64,000 nucleotides of DNA from Deferribacteres bacterium (GTDB lineage: Bacteria; Chrysiogenota; Deferribacteres; Deferribacterales; Geovibrionaceae): NCBI GenBank assembly GCA_023395255.1, contig JAEWZN010000008.1, positions 1 to 64,000 of the forward strand. Reading direction: 5' to 3'. The translations under genes and the position numbers were made by a program. The notes beneath the pieces are model-generated. The model had not been told where the DNA came from and searched no databases. It saw nothing but the letters and a program-made list of their open reading frames with translations. Below are positions 17,997 to 26,532 of this stretch, one piece after another (the first letter of the stretch is position 1; each line of letters begins with the position of its first letter).

Positions 17997-19160
17997 TCAG
18001 AAGGGTGAGTAGGAGAGGGGCAGTTCCGCAAAAAAGGTAGTTCCGCTTTCCCTGCATGTTTCAAAGCGAACCTTTCCTTTGAGATAGTTTTCGGTAAGAA
18101 GTTTTATGCTGTATGTGCCAAGACCGCGTCCTTTGCCTTTAGTGGAGAAGGAACGCTGGAAAACCTGCAGCTGAACATCCTTTGGCATGAAGCCGTTATT
18201 ATGGACAAAGAAAACCGCTCTACCGTCCTCTTTGTAGCAGCCGATTACAACCTGCTCACCTTCAAGGCTGGCCTCAAGGGCATTCTTAAGCATATTTCCC
18301 AGAACTCTGCGGAGAATCGTTTTGTCTGACTCGAAAAGAATGTGTCCTGAATTGTCTGCCACAGCAACAGATTTATTAAAAGCCGCACTGTGATTTGAGT
18401 ATATCATCACTGCTTCATTGACTATTGCCAGACTGTCGGCGTTTTCGATATTTATTACCAGTTCCTTTGATTCAGCGAGGTTCAGAAGCCTGTGGGATTG
18501 AACCTCCTCAACAAGGGCCTTTGATGTGCCGTAGAGAATTTTATGGTACTCGGTGCAGTCCTCAGGCGGGGGAGAGTCCTTGAGAATATCGCTCATTGTG
18601 TGGATTACCCCTGCCAGATTTGATATATCGTGGTAAAAGATTCTTTCCAGAATAACCTTGCGTTTTTCGTCAGCAATATTCTTTGCTATGAAAAGGATAT
18701 ACTCGGAACCGTTAACAGATATAATTCTTGTGGTGATGAGAAGATCGAACGCATCACCGTGTTCGGTAACAATTCTGCATTCCTTTATTTCATCAGCGAG
18801 CAGGTTTGCTCCGAGAATTGCGCCCACAGCGCCGCACTGTGAGCAATATTCAGTTGTTCCGCAGGAGGGGCATCCGTCAACAAAGGCGTGTGTACAGGAC
18901 AGAGCCTCTCCGGGGCGCATTCCGAGCAGCTTTTCCTGAACGGAAAGCCCCAGAAAGCTCAGCAGGAGTTTATTTGCAAAGATAATCTGCCTGTTTTCGT
19001 CCAGAACCGCAACCGTATCCGGCAGAGAATCCAGTATCTGCGCTATGTAGGGAGCATTTTTGATCTCCCTTGACTTTCTGACTATTTCGTCATGGGTAGT
19101 CCTTTGCGCAGGTGCAAAAAAAGTATGCAGATTATCGTTTTCTTCCAAATAGTTCCTCAT
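17997..19160 (-). CDS. PAS-domain histidine kinase with Cys-rich insert
   Basis: A 387-aa cytoplasmic sensor kinase with no membrane helices. A PAS domain (residues about 35-165, starting ILDSLPDTVAVLDENRQIIFAN) carries a cysteine cluster (CTHAF, CPSCGTTEYCSQCGAVGAIL) that could bind iron, an Fe-S cluster or zinc. A short dimerisation helix has the phospho-acceptor FYHDISN, and a HATPase domain shows NMLKNALEAS (N box) and GKGRGLGTYSIKLL (G boxes). No response regulator is adjacent; neighbours are the HD-GYP sensor and the ABC/GTPase module. The start is not marked by a good Shine-Dalgarno. Confidence 0.88.
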   Translation of the reverse strand: MRNYLEENDNLHTFFAPAQRTTHDEIVRKSREIKNAPYIAQILDSLPDTVAVLDENRQIIFANKLLLSFLGLSVQEKLLGMRPGEALSCTHAFVDGCPSCGTTEYCSQCGAVGAILGANLLADEIKECRIVTEHGDAFDLLITTRIISVNGSEYILFIAKNIADEKRKVILERIFYHDISNLAGVIHTMSDILKDSPPPEDCTEYHKILYGTSKALVEEVQSHRLLNLAESKELVINIENADSLAIVNEAVMIYSNHSAAFNKSVAVADNSGHILFESDKTILRRVLGNMLKNALEASLEGEQVVIGCYKEDGRAVFFVHNNGFMPKDVQLQVFQRSFSTKGKGRGLGTYSIKLLTENYLKGKVRFETCRESGTTFFAELPLSYSPF

Positions 19161-19196
19161 TTACAGACAATACTGAAAAGTTATATCATCTGCAAT

Positions 19197-20195
19197 CTAA
19201 ATTATTGTATCGTCAATATTATTCAGTCGTCCGCCAGTTCTGAGGATGTTTCTCATGGCCAGAAGCTTTTCATCCAGCTTGCGCAGTGCCTCAAGGCTGC
19301 TGCGTTCTTCCGTGGTTGTTTCTATTATTTCATGAATGCCGCCGTTCTTGATCACTATCCTTTTTGAGCCCATAAGAGCAAGGATAGGGTCATGGGTGGC
19401 CATGAGGACAAGCTTTTCCTCTTTCACCAGCAGTTCCAGAGCTTTTTTTCTGTCTATCCCGGCGTTTTCTATCTCATCCACAAGGACAACGGGGGACTTG
19501 CTCAGAAAAGCAGTGTCCGCAATCATCAGCGCGCGTGACTGTCCGCCGCTGAGTGACGTTACAGGAGTATCGGGCTTAAATTTTTCCCCCGCAAGCATAT
19601 TAGCCTGCTCGATTATAAGCGCTGTTTTCTCTGCGGGGTTTTCCACAAGCCTGCTCTCAGCGTGCATCATAACAAACTCTTCTGCTGTTAAGTCCATTAC
19701 GAAGTTCATGTTCTGCGAAAGCTGAGCAACAAGCTTATGCTCCAGAGAATAGCGCATTGACAGATCCGGTTTTTCACCGTTTATCAGAATACGCCTCCCG
19801 GTGGGCGTGTCACCATCCGCCAGCCATTCAATATCAGCGAGAAGACGGCTTTTGCCCGAACCGGTAGGCCCGACTATGCAGATTATATCACCTTTGTGAA
19901 TGGTTAGCTGAACATTTTCGAGGTTCCCGCTTTTGTCCTGCCCGCCGACTATGGTGAGGCTGTCAACATTCATCCCCTTATCGTTCATCATGGACTCAAA
20001 GTCTGCCGCGAACGCTTCCAGAGAGGCAAAAAAAGTTTCGGGGTCTATGCCCAAATCCTCAAGCTTTTCCTCCGGAACGTTTTTTATGTATTCCGCCGGA
20101 GTGGTGTCCATGTTTTCTATTTTAAGGCCGAAGCTTTCGAAAAAGTCGGTCATGTATGTCTGTTCGGAGAATTTTCTGTCTGCGGCTTTCTTCAT
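19197..20195 (-). CDS. ABC-type ATPase with novel N-terminal helical domain
   Basis: A 332-aa protein with a full ABC nucleotide-binding domain: Walker A GPTGSGKS (109-116), Q-loop AQLSQN (157-162), signature LSGGQ (215-219), Walker B VVLVDE (236-241) and H-loop THDP. The first 80 residues are an acidic helical domain whose pattern (FFESFGL ... LGIDPETFFASLEAF) resembles the DUF1858-type domain on the third protein of this operon. No permease gene is near, so it need not be a transporter. It lies two bases after the GTPase gene, with GGAGG before the ATG. Function unknown. Confidence 0.85.
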   Translation of the reverse strand: MKKAADRKFSEQTYMTDFFESFGLKIENMDTTPAEYIKNVPEEKLEDLGIDPETFFASLEAFAADFESMMNDKGMNVDSLTIVGGQDKSGNLENVQLTIHKGDIICIVGPTGSGKSRLLADIEWLADGDTPTGRRILINGEKPDLSMRYSLEHKLVAQLSQNMNFVMDLTAEEFVMMHAESRLVENPAEKTALIIEQANMLAGEKFKPDTPVTSLSGGQSRALMIADTAFLSKSPVVLVDEIENAGIDRKKALELLVKEEKLVLMATHDPILALMGSKRIVIKNGGIHEIIETTTEERSSLEALRKLDEKLLAMRNILRTGGRLNNIDDTII

Positions 20196-20197
20196 TT

Positions 20198-20887
20198 TTA
20201 TTCCTCCATATCCATTTTACGCACATTGCCCATCTGGTAACTGTCGCCGATTCTCCTCTCGCCGAGGCAGTATGAGCAGAGGGCGGAAGGCATGGAGAAC
20301 CTGAGCATACGCCCTTTGAGTGTTTCTATCTCCTCACCGCCGCTGAAAAGGCGTGAGAGCTCGTAGGCTCCCTGTCCGGTGATTCCGTTTACGTTCATTA
20401 TGGTTGCTGCGGGGTTCGCTATCTTCACCCTTGAGGCGAAGACCTCCCTTTCAGCCTGAGACACTATGTCCCCCTTGGTGATGATCACTATATCAGCCGA
20501 TTTCAGCATGGGGCCTATCTTCTTTGGTGTGTTCACCCCGCTGAGGTTGTCAATGACGCATACGGCAGTAATGTCCTTTATGTGCGGGGAGCATCTGTTG
20601 CAGAGGCCTGCGCTTTCGCTTATGAGTATGTCAAGCCCCTTTTCACTGCCCCAGCGGACGCACTCCTCAACATTGCTCACAAAGAAGTGGTCAGGGCAAA
20701 GCGCGCCGGAGAGGCCTTTCTTAACGGGCACTCCTTTCTTCTCGTAAAGTTTGTCATCGTCAGTGGTGAGGCAGTCAAACTTCACCACACCTGTTTTAAA
20801 CCCTCTGGAGGCGAGGGCATCTATCGTTTTCAGAATTACCGATGTCTTGCCCGATGAAGGCGGGCCGGAAACTGTTATAAATCTCAT
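20198..20887 (-). CDS. HypB/CobW-like P-loop GTPase
   Basis: A 229-aa SIMIBI-class P-loop protein related to the metallochaperone GTPases HypB, UreG and CobW. Walker A GPPSSGKT is at residues 8-15, ESAGLCNRCSPH carries a C-x-x-C pair (96 and 99), VIITKGD is the base-recognition motif, and the C-terminus has LCSYCLGE with another C-x-x-C (204 and 207). The paired Cys motifs suggest metal or Fe-S handling; that is inference. Three possible starts lie in a row; ATG 20887 has the best distance from GAGG. It is the middle gene of the ABC/GTPase/binding-protein operon. Confidence 0.82.
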   Translation of the reverse strand: MRFITVSGPPSSGKTSVILKTIDALASRGFKTGVVKFDCLTTDDDKLYEKKGVPVKKGLSGALCPDHFFVSNVEECVRWGSEKGLDILISESAGLCNRCSPHIKDITAVCVIDNLSGVNTPKKIGPMLKSADIVIITKGDIVSQAEREVFASRVKIANPAATIMNVNGITGQGAYELSRLFSGGEEIETLKGRMLRFSMPSALCSYCLGERRIGDSYQMGNVRKMDMEE

Positions 20888-20895
20888 CATCAACC

Positions 20896-22083
20896 TCAGG
20901 AATTTTTGAATACGTTCATTGTTTCTTCTATTACCTGATCAATATCATTATTTTCTATAAAATCCCAGCCGATCCACTTAAACGGAGCGTAATCGGGCAG
21001 AACATTCTGCACCTCAGGATGTGTGGAGGGGAAAAGCCCTTTCTGAGTGAGGATTTCACCGACAGCTTTACCCGCAACAGCCTGAGCAAGCGGACGCACA
21101 CCTTCCTTATCCCTTGCCAGCATGAAAACAGGGCTCACAATTGCTCCGTCCTCCGGGAAATACACCTTAACGGTTTTAAGTCCGGCGAGCATTTTTGTGA
21201 AGAAGTAGGGCATTATGGTGATGTACGGTTTGCCCGCAACTTTTTTCCCTGCGTTTTTAACCATCTCAGCCGGGTGCATTGACTTGATAAGGCATTTGCC
21301 AAGCTTTCTTACTCCTTCCATGCCGTGCTCCTTGTAGATGTTCAGGAGGATGGCGTTAAAGAGGTCGAAATCGCCCACAGGGAGTGCCACCTTGTTTTCA
21401 AATTCCGGACGGAGGAGATCGGCCCATGTTTTAGGCTCAGGCAGGTCTCCCTGCTCCTCCAGATTCAGCATGAACACCGCAGGAACGAGAGACACTATGG
21501 AGAGTATATCTCTGGGGTCTTCCAGCTTAAGGTCTGTGAATCTGGGGTTTATTCCAGTTTCCACCAGATTTCTGAAGCTGCCGTCCGCCTGAAGCTTATC
21601 GCGGAAGCTTCTGCTGAAAAAAAGCTCAAACCCTGCTGAGAGGTATATATCTGCCAGTGAGTCGATTGATTCAGCGTTTCTGATTTCAGCGTTCATCCAA
21701 TCCGCACCTACAGAGGCTGCCTCCAGCTTGTAAGTAACGGAAACGCCTTCGCTCTCTGCGTATGCATCTATCTTTTCAAGTATGGGAAGGCGCACAGGGC
21801 AGGGGAGAAGCCCTTTCATGCTCACTGCTCCTTCTGTTTTTGTCTTTTTAAGGGTAACATCCGCGGCGGCTTCGTTGGAGGTCACCTTGTCCTCAAGGAG
21901 CGCCACGAAGGTATCTACATCGAATTTCTTGTTTTTCAGTGCGGTTTCCAGCTTGAGGAACTTGCCGAGCGTGTTGAGCTTGGCATCGTCTTTAAACTGC
22001 TCAAAGCCGTTTGATATGAAAATGTCTCTGGTTTCGGGGTGGTTGTCGATAATCTCTTTAACTGTCATCTGTGAAAAGCTCAT
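20896..22083 (-). CDS. DUF1858 plus periplasmic-binding-protein-like fold, cytoplasmic
   Basis: A 395-aa two-part protein. Residues 1-65 form a DUF1858-type helical domain (MTVKEIIDNHPETRDIFISNGFEQF ... FDVDTFVALLED). Residues about 90-395 resemble a class II periplasmic binding protein of the iron/molybdate ABC type (LLPCPVRLPILEKIDAYAESEG ... WADLLRPEFENKVALP ... YFPEDGAIVSPVFML). There is no signal peptide or lipobox, so the binding fold should act in the cytoplasm. It is the first gene of the operon with the GTPase and the ABC ATPase. Ligand and role are unknown; a soluble receptor for a metal or anionic cofactor is a guess. Confidence 0.75.
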   Translation of the reverse strand: MSFSQMTVKEIIDNHPETRDIFISNGFEQFKDDAKLNTLGKFLKLETALKNKKFDVDTFVALLEDKVTSNEAAADVTLKKTKTEGAVSMKGLLPCPVRLPILEKIDAYAESEGVSVTYKLEAASVGADWMNAEIRNAESIDSLADIYLSAGFELFFSRSFRDKLQADGSFRNLVETGINPRFTDLKLEDPRDILSIVSLVPAVFMLNLEEQGDLPEPKTWADLLRPEFENKVALPVGDFDLFNAILLNIYKEHGMEGVRKLGKCLIKSMHPAEMVKNAGKKVAGKPYITIMPYFFTKMLAGLKTVKVYFPEDGAIVSPVFMLARDKEGVRPLAQAVAGKAVGEILTQKGLFPSTHPEVQNVLPDYAPFKWIGWDFIENNDIDQVIEETMNVFKNS

Positions 22084-22183
22084 GTTTTACCTCTGCGATT
22101 TATATTTATAACCCGTTTATCCGTCTTTGTGAGTTTAAATATAAAGAATGGGGAGAAAAATGAATTGACAGATGTCAAATAAA

Positions 22184-22214
22184 ACAAAAAAAGACCGGAG
22201 TTTTACCTCCGGCC
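22184..22214 (-). terminator. Intrinsic terminator of the TRAP operon
   Basis: On the minus strand GGCCGGAG pairs with CTCCGGTC (22193-22214), followed by a run of T (22184-22192). It lies just after the permease stop. Confidence 0.9.
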
Positions 22215-22224
22215 ATGAAAAAAC

Positions 22225-23958
22225 TTATACTGCTTTAGCAGGTGCAAACCTGTTTCTGATTGAGTAGAACCATGCGAAGCTGAGGAAATATGAATACAGC
22301 CATGTACCTATCGCAATCAGTATGAATGCTTTGATTATGTCCATAGATGAGCCGTCCAAAGTGAATGCCGGAACATAACCGAACAGGAACGGCGCAAGGT
22401 AGAGGAATTTTGCGAACTTGAATGAGTTGAACGCAGTTTTCCACATATGCGCCTCCGCTATTGCTGCTCCTGCGAATGCCGCGATGCACACCGGCGGTGT
22501 TATGTTTGAGTCCTGGCTGAGCCAGTAAACAATCATGTGCGCCGCAATGGGGCTTACGCCGAGGTGGGTAAGCGCGGGTACTGCAACAACCGCTGTAATA
22601 AGATATGCAGCCGTAACGGGTACGCCCATTCCGAGGATGAGTGATGCAAGTGCTATCAGGAGGATGGTGAGCCAGAGCTTTCCTTCCGCAAGACCGATAA
22701 CTATGTCAGCGAAGGTGAGTATAAGCCCGCTGAATGTAAGCATGGCGATGATTATACCTATTACGCCCACGGTTGCCCCTATCTTAAGGCTGCTTTCCGC
22801 CCCTTTTCGGGCTGCGTCAACCATTCCGGCAAGGTCTATCCTAGTCTCTTTCTTAAACCAGCTTATAACAAGGCAGGTGAGTATGCCCACAACGGCGGAA
22901 AGACCGGCATCATAGCCTATAACCATCAGCACTGTAATAACAGCCAGAGGAAGTATATAGTACCAGCCCTCCTTGAAGATCTTCATTGCTGATTCTTCGG
23001 ATTTTTCACCGCGGATGTTATGAATCTTCGCTTCATAATGCACCATAACGAAAACGCTGAAAAAGTACATCAACGCGGGGAAGATAGCTATAAGCATGAT
23101 TTTGGAGTAAGGGATTCCCGTAAGCTCCGCCATGATGAAGCCGCCAGCGCCCATGATCGGGGGCATGAACATTCCGCCTATGGAGGCCGCAGGCTCAATA
23201 GCACCTGCCACATGAGGTTTGAAGCCGACTTTCTTCATCAAAGGTATGGTAAAGGCTCCGGTTGACACTGTGTTTGCTATCGCACTGCCTGATATGGAGC
23301 CGAAAAGTGCACTGGCGATAACAGCAACCTTTGCGGGGCCGCCTGTTCTGTGACCGACCAGAACAACAGGGAGATCTATGAAGAATTTCTGCGCACCGGA
23401 TTTTTCAAGGAATGCTCCGAATATAACGAACAGAAGCACGTATGTGGCAAGAACATCCGCCATGATTCCGAACACGCCGTCATTCTTATAGAAACAGGTA
23501 TTAGCTATTTCCATGAACGAACCGCCCGGATGCATGAGAAGCTCAGGTGCGTATGGTCCGAAAACACCATATGTAAGAAGGACAGCACCGATTATAACGA
23601 AAACTGTTCCCACGGCCCTGCGGGCAACCTCTATGCCTATGAGTACGCCTATTATGGCGACAATTCCGTCTGTCTGGGTTTCTGCGCCCGTCCTGTAGTT
23701 CAGTGCTTCAAAGTTAGCCATGAAATATATGACAGTTGCGGCTGACAGAGCTAAAAGAACATAATCCACAATGCGGAAGAATATGCTTTTTGATTTGTAG
23801 ACAAGGAAAACAAGTATGTATGTAACAAAGACATACACTCCTTTATGATACTGGGTGGCTGCGGGCACTACAAGCGCCGAATATGAATAGAAAAGAACGA
23901 GAAAAAGCGCCATCCCGTCAAAGATATATTTTTCAATTTTTGAAAGCTTATCGTACAC
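22225..23958 (-). CDS. TRAP transporter fused permease (DctQM type)
   Basis: A 577-aa integral membrane protein with about 14-16 hydrophobic segments: the small and large TRAP permease subunits fused in one chain, as is usual for TAXI-type systems. Typical segments are FGSISGSAIANTVSTGAFTIPLMKKVGF, EPAASIGGMFMPPIMGAGGFIMAE and LGMGVPVTAAYLIT. It imports an organic acid or similar solute by ion symport. The GTG at 23958 has CGGAGGA five bases before it. It follows its binding-protein gene after two hairpins that probably limit permease expression. Confidence 0.94.
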   Translation of the reverse strand: MYDKLSKIEKYIFDGMALFLVLFYSYSALVVPAATQYHKGVYVFVTYILVFLVYKSKSIFFRIVDYVLLALSAATVIYFMANFEALNYRTGAETQTDGIVAIIGVLIGIEVARRAVGTVFVIIGAVLLTYGVFGPYAPELLMHPGGSFMEIANTCFYKNDGVFGIMADVLATYVLLFVIFGAFLEKSGAQKFFIDLPVVLVGHRTGGPAKVAVIASALFGSISGSAIANTVSTGAFTIPLMKKVGFKPHVAGAIEPAASIGGMFMPPIMGAGGFIMAELTGIPYSKIMLIAIFPALMYFFSVFVMVHYEAKIHNIRGEKSEESAMKIFKEGWYYILPLAVITVLMVIGYDAGLSAVVGILTCLVISWFKKETRIDLAGMVDAARKGAESSLKIGATVGVIGIIIAMLTFSGLILTFADIVIGLAEGKLWLTILLIALASLILGMGVPVTAAYLITAVVAVPALTHLGVSPIAAHMIVYWLSQDSNITPPVCIAAFAGAAIAEAHMWKTAFNSFKFAKFLYLAPFLFGYVPAFTLDGSSMDIIKAFILIAIGTWLYSYFLSFAWFYSIRNRFAPAKAV

Positions 23959-23989
23959 TTAAGTCCTCCGACAAAACCAGATTAACCCT

Positions 23990-24075
23990 AATAAAAGCGG
24001 CAGGAGTGCCCTGCCGCGTATTGATTTATGCTGTTTTAACAAGGGTGCTGCCGGAAGAAAAAACTTCCGGACAGC
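23990..24075 (-). promoter_or_regulatory. Intercistronic hairpins between TRAP genes
   Basis: Two stems lie in the 128-base gap: 24047-24057 with 24064-24075 (no T-tract, likely protecting the upstream message) and 23997-24004 with 24010-24017 followed by a short T-rich run (23990-23996). The second could act as a partial terminator lowering permease expression. Confidence 0.55.
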
Positions 24076-24086
24076 GGTTTTTCTTC

Positions 24087-25049
24087 TTACTTAAGAACGC
24101 CTTTTTCTTTCCAGTATTTAGCTGCGCCGGGGTGAACAGGACTAGCTATACCTGTAAGGCCGCCTTCTATGCTCATTTCCTGAGCTGATTTGTGGATTTC
24201 TATAAGGTGTTTGAAGCCTTCGGGGCTGTAAACTGCCTTAGTCATTTCATAAACCACGTCAGCGGGTACATCTTTGTTAACTACCCATATAGCGCCGTCC
24301 TGAATTGTTTCAACAGGCTGAGTCTGGCCTTTGTAAGTGTTTGCAGGTATAACAACTTTGGAGTAGAAGGGATATTCTGCTATGAGGCCGCCTTTCTGAG
24401 CATCGCCCCAGAGGCTCATTATTTTAACATCTGTCTGGAGAGCAGCTTCTATAACTGAAGAGTTGGGGAAACCTGCGAATACCCAGAAGCCGTCGAGCTG
24501 GTTGTTGCCGAAGGCTGCGGCTGCGTTTCTGTAGCCGATGAACTGAGGCTTCATTTTGTCCCATACTTTAAGCTGAGTGAAATAACGCTCAGCGTTGGAA
24601 GCCGCGCCTGAACCGGCATCGCCCACGCCCACTCTTTTACCTGCGAGGTCAGCAGTTGAGTTTATTTTGGCATCTGCTCTGACTATCATGTGTGCGGGTG
24701 CGCCGTAGAAATAGCCAATGGCCATTACGTTTTCATACTTTCTGGTATCGCCTGTGAGTTCTCCTTTTCTTGCAAGGAAAACATCACCGGCATAAGCAAC
24801 GCCCATGCTCGCTCTGCCGGAGTCAACAAGCCTGACGTTCTCAACTGAACCGTTGGACGCGCTGGCGAGTATTCTGATGTCCGGTGTTTTGATAAGCTGT
24901 GCTATACCGTTGGCATAGTACATGAATGTTCCGCCTGAGGGGCCGCCTGAAAATTTGTACATTGCTGCGGACGCAGCAGCGGGAAGAGCTATCAGCGCCG
25001 TGCAGAGCGCAGCAATAGCAAAAGCTGTTTTGAAAAGTCCTGACTTCAT
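24087..25049 (-). CDS. TAXI-family TRAP solute-binding protein
   Basis: A 320-aa periplasmic receptor of a TRAP transporter. A signal peptide (MKSGLFKTAFAIAALCTALIALPAAASA) precedes the TAXI-type domain starting MYKFSGGPSGGTFMYYANGIAQLI. Other family features are GSVENVRLVDSGRASMGVAYAGD, GKRVGVGDAGSGAASNAERYF and HPGAAKYWKEKGVLK at the C-terminus. The ATG has GGAGGAAG before it. It precedes the fused permease in the same operon. TAXI proteins bind glutamate, 2-oxoglutarate or related acids where tested; this one's ligand cannot be read from sequence. The 25050-25241 gap upstream is AT-rich and shows no firm promoter. Confidence 0.94.
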   Translation of the reverse strand: MKSGLFKTAFAIAALCTALIALPAAASAAMYKFSGGPSGGTFMYYANGIAQLIKTPDIRILASASNGSVENVRLVDSGRASMGVAYAGDVFLARKGELTGDTRKYENVMAIGYFYGAPAHMIVRADAKINSTADLAGKRVGVGDAGSGAASNAERYFTQLKVWDKMKPQFIGYRNAAAAFGNNQLDGFWVFAGFPNSSVIEAALQTDVKIMSLWGDAQKGGLIAEYPFYSKVVIPANTYKGQTQPVETIQDGAIWVVNKDVPADVVYEMTKAVYSPEGFKHLIEIHKSAQEMSIEGGLTGIASPVHPGAAKYWKEKGVLK

Positions 25050-25241
25050 AAAACTTCCTCCATCTTTAATTATGAAAAAATACCATTAAAAGGTACTAAT
25101 TACAACGGTTTTGTTCTTTTTATAATCGGGTTTCTTTTTGTAACTTATTTAAATATTGTGTCTTTTTTTGCTTTCAATGCAGATTCACTGTCACTGTTAC
25201 TGCAGAAATTGTTAAACAAATATTAAGTCAGAGAAACTGTA

Positions 25242-25685
25242 TCAGCGGGAAATTAGCACGGAGCAGTGGGCTCTTCTCGCAACTTTTTCAGTGATGCTGC
25301 CGAAGAAGAAGCCGTCCAAAGCACTCTTGCCTTTGGAGGATATTACTATCAGATCGCAAGCCATGGAGTCGGCTGTTTTGATGATTTCATCATAAGGGTT
25401 ACCGTGGCAGATACGCACGGTCGGTTTAACTATGCTTCCTTTGAAAACATCATTTTTTATTTTTTCTATTTCATGATCAATATGTTCGTCAAGGTGCTTG
25501 TTAATTTCATCTATCTTGGAGTCATCAAGGAAAAAGAGGGGGAGGTTTTCTGCTTCTTTAGCTTTGACATGGATTATGACAAGTTCGGAGTTGCACAGCT
25601 CTGCGATTTCCTTAGCCTGATTAACAGCAACTCTGGATGCGGAGGAAAAATCTGTTGGAACCAGTATTCTCTTCGGCTTAAACAT
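25242..25685 (-). CDS. Universal stress protein (UspA family)
   Basis: A 147-aa single-domain Usp protein. It begins KRILVPTDFSSASRVAVNQA (Asp in the usual place) and ends with the ATP-binding type motif SSKGKSALDGFFFGSITEKVARRAHCSVLI. It should form dimers and bind ATP. AGGAG lies about eight bases before the ATG. It is a single gene transcribed towards the TRAP operon on the same strand; linkage of Usp and TRAP genes is common but here there is a 190-base gap. Confidence 0.92.
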   Translation of the reverse strand: MFKPKRILVPTDFSSASRVAVNQAKEIAELCNSELVIIHVKAKEAENLPLFFLDDSKIDEINKHLDEHIDHEIEKIKNDVFKGSIVKPTVRICHGNPYDEIIKTADSMACDLIVISSKGKSALDGFFFGSITEKVARRAHCSVLISR

Positions 25686-25756
25686 AAAATATCTCCTGTC
25701 AGCTTTATTGTATTCAGAATATTATTCTATTTTGATTCTTTTGAGGTGAACAGATT

Positions 25757-26503
25757 TTAAATATGGTTTGAAAAATAATCAAGAAAATTGTCTGACCTTT
25801 TGGAAGTTTCTTCAATTTTGTTAACCGATGTGTATTCACAGTGAAGCATCAGGCGCGGAAATTCTGCACCTCCGTAAAGCTTGTCGCCAATAATCGGGAA
25901 ACCGGAATGCGCCAGATAAGCTCTTAGCTGGTGTCTGTTAGCCTGCTTAAGTTCAGCCTGAACAACAGAGCAGTCTCGCATCAGCATTCTTCTGGAAAAA
26001 TGTACAGGATTAAGCCCTTTATTATCAAGCACCTTAACCTTTTTTCTCTTTGCCGCATCAATGGCATTGTCCATATAAAGCTTCTCAGGAAACGCTCCCT
26101 GGACCACTGCAATATACACCTTTTTCAGTTCTGTGATTTCTGCCTCTTTCTCCACGGCGGCAATGATTCCGTCTGTTTCAAAGTCCAGTCTGGATATGAG
26201 CCTGTGTGTTTCAGGAACAAGATCGCTTATTGCAGTCTCATCATCCGGCGTATGACGTTCACTATGAATAAAAGGCGGCTTATAATAGAAAATAACGCCG
26301 TTCTTTACTGATATAATAAAAGAATCTGCATCAATAATACGCCCGGTGTTTTTTACCTCAAGAAGCGGGTTTTCATCTCCGTTTAATTCAATATCTTTAC
26401 GGAGAGTTTTTCCGTTCAGAACAACCCTGCCTTCGGTTATATATTTCTTTGCGTTTCTGCGTGAAATACCGTATATCTCACTTAATCTTGCGGACAGTCT
26501 CAT
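25757..26503 (-). CDS. RluA-family pseudouridine synthase
   Basis: A 248-aa protein with an N-terminal S4-like RNA-binding stretch (RLSEIYGISRRNAKKYITEGRVVLNGK) and a pseudouridine synthase domain. The catalytic motif is RLISRLDFETDGI, with the nucleophilic Asp in RLDxxTxG context, and the late motif is HQLRAYLAHSGFPIIGDKLYGG. It isomerises uridine in rRNA or tRNA; which site cannot be told. The catalytic core is shorter than in RluD. It is divergent from prmA with a gap of 29 bases. Confidence 0.88.
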   Translation of the reverse strand: MRLSARLSEIYGISRRNAKKYITEGRVVLNGKTLRKDIELNGDENPLLEVKNTGRIIDADSFIISVKNGVIFYYKPPFIHSERHTPDDETAISDLVPETHRLISRLDFETDGIIAAVEKEAEITELKKVYIAVVQGAFPEKLYMDNAIDAAKRKKVKVLDNKGLNPVHFSRRMLMRDCSVVQAELKQANRHQLRAYLAHSGFPIIGDKLYGGAEFPRLMLHCEYTSVNKIEETSKRSDNFLDYFSNHI

Positions 26504-26532
26504 GGGCTGTATTTTATCATAACGGAGCAGAA

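Noticed and set aside
15524..25049. A conventional ABC importer formed by the ABC ATPase and the TAXI binding protein
   Set aside because: The TAXI protein pairs with the TRAP permease, and the ABC module has its own non-exported binding protein and no permease.
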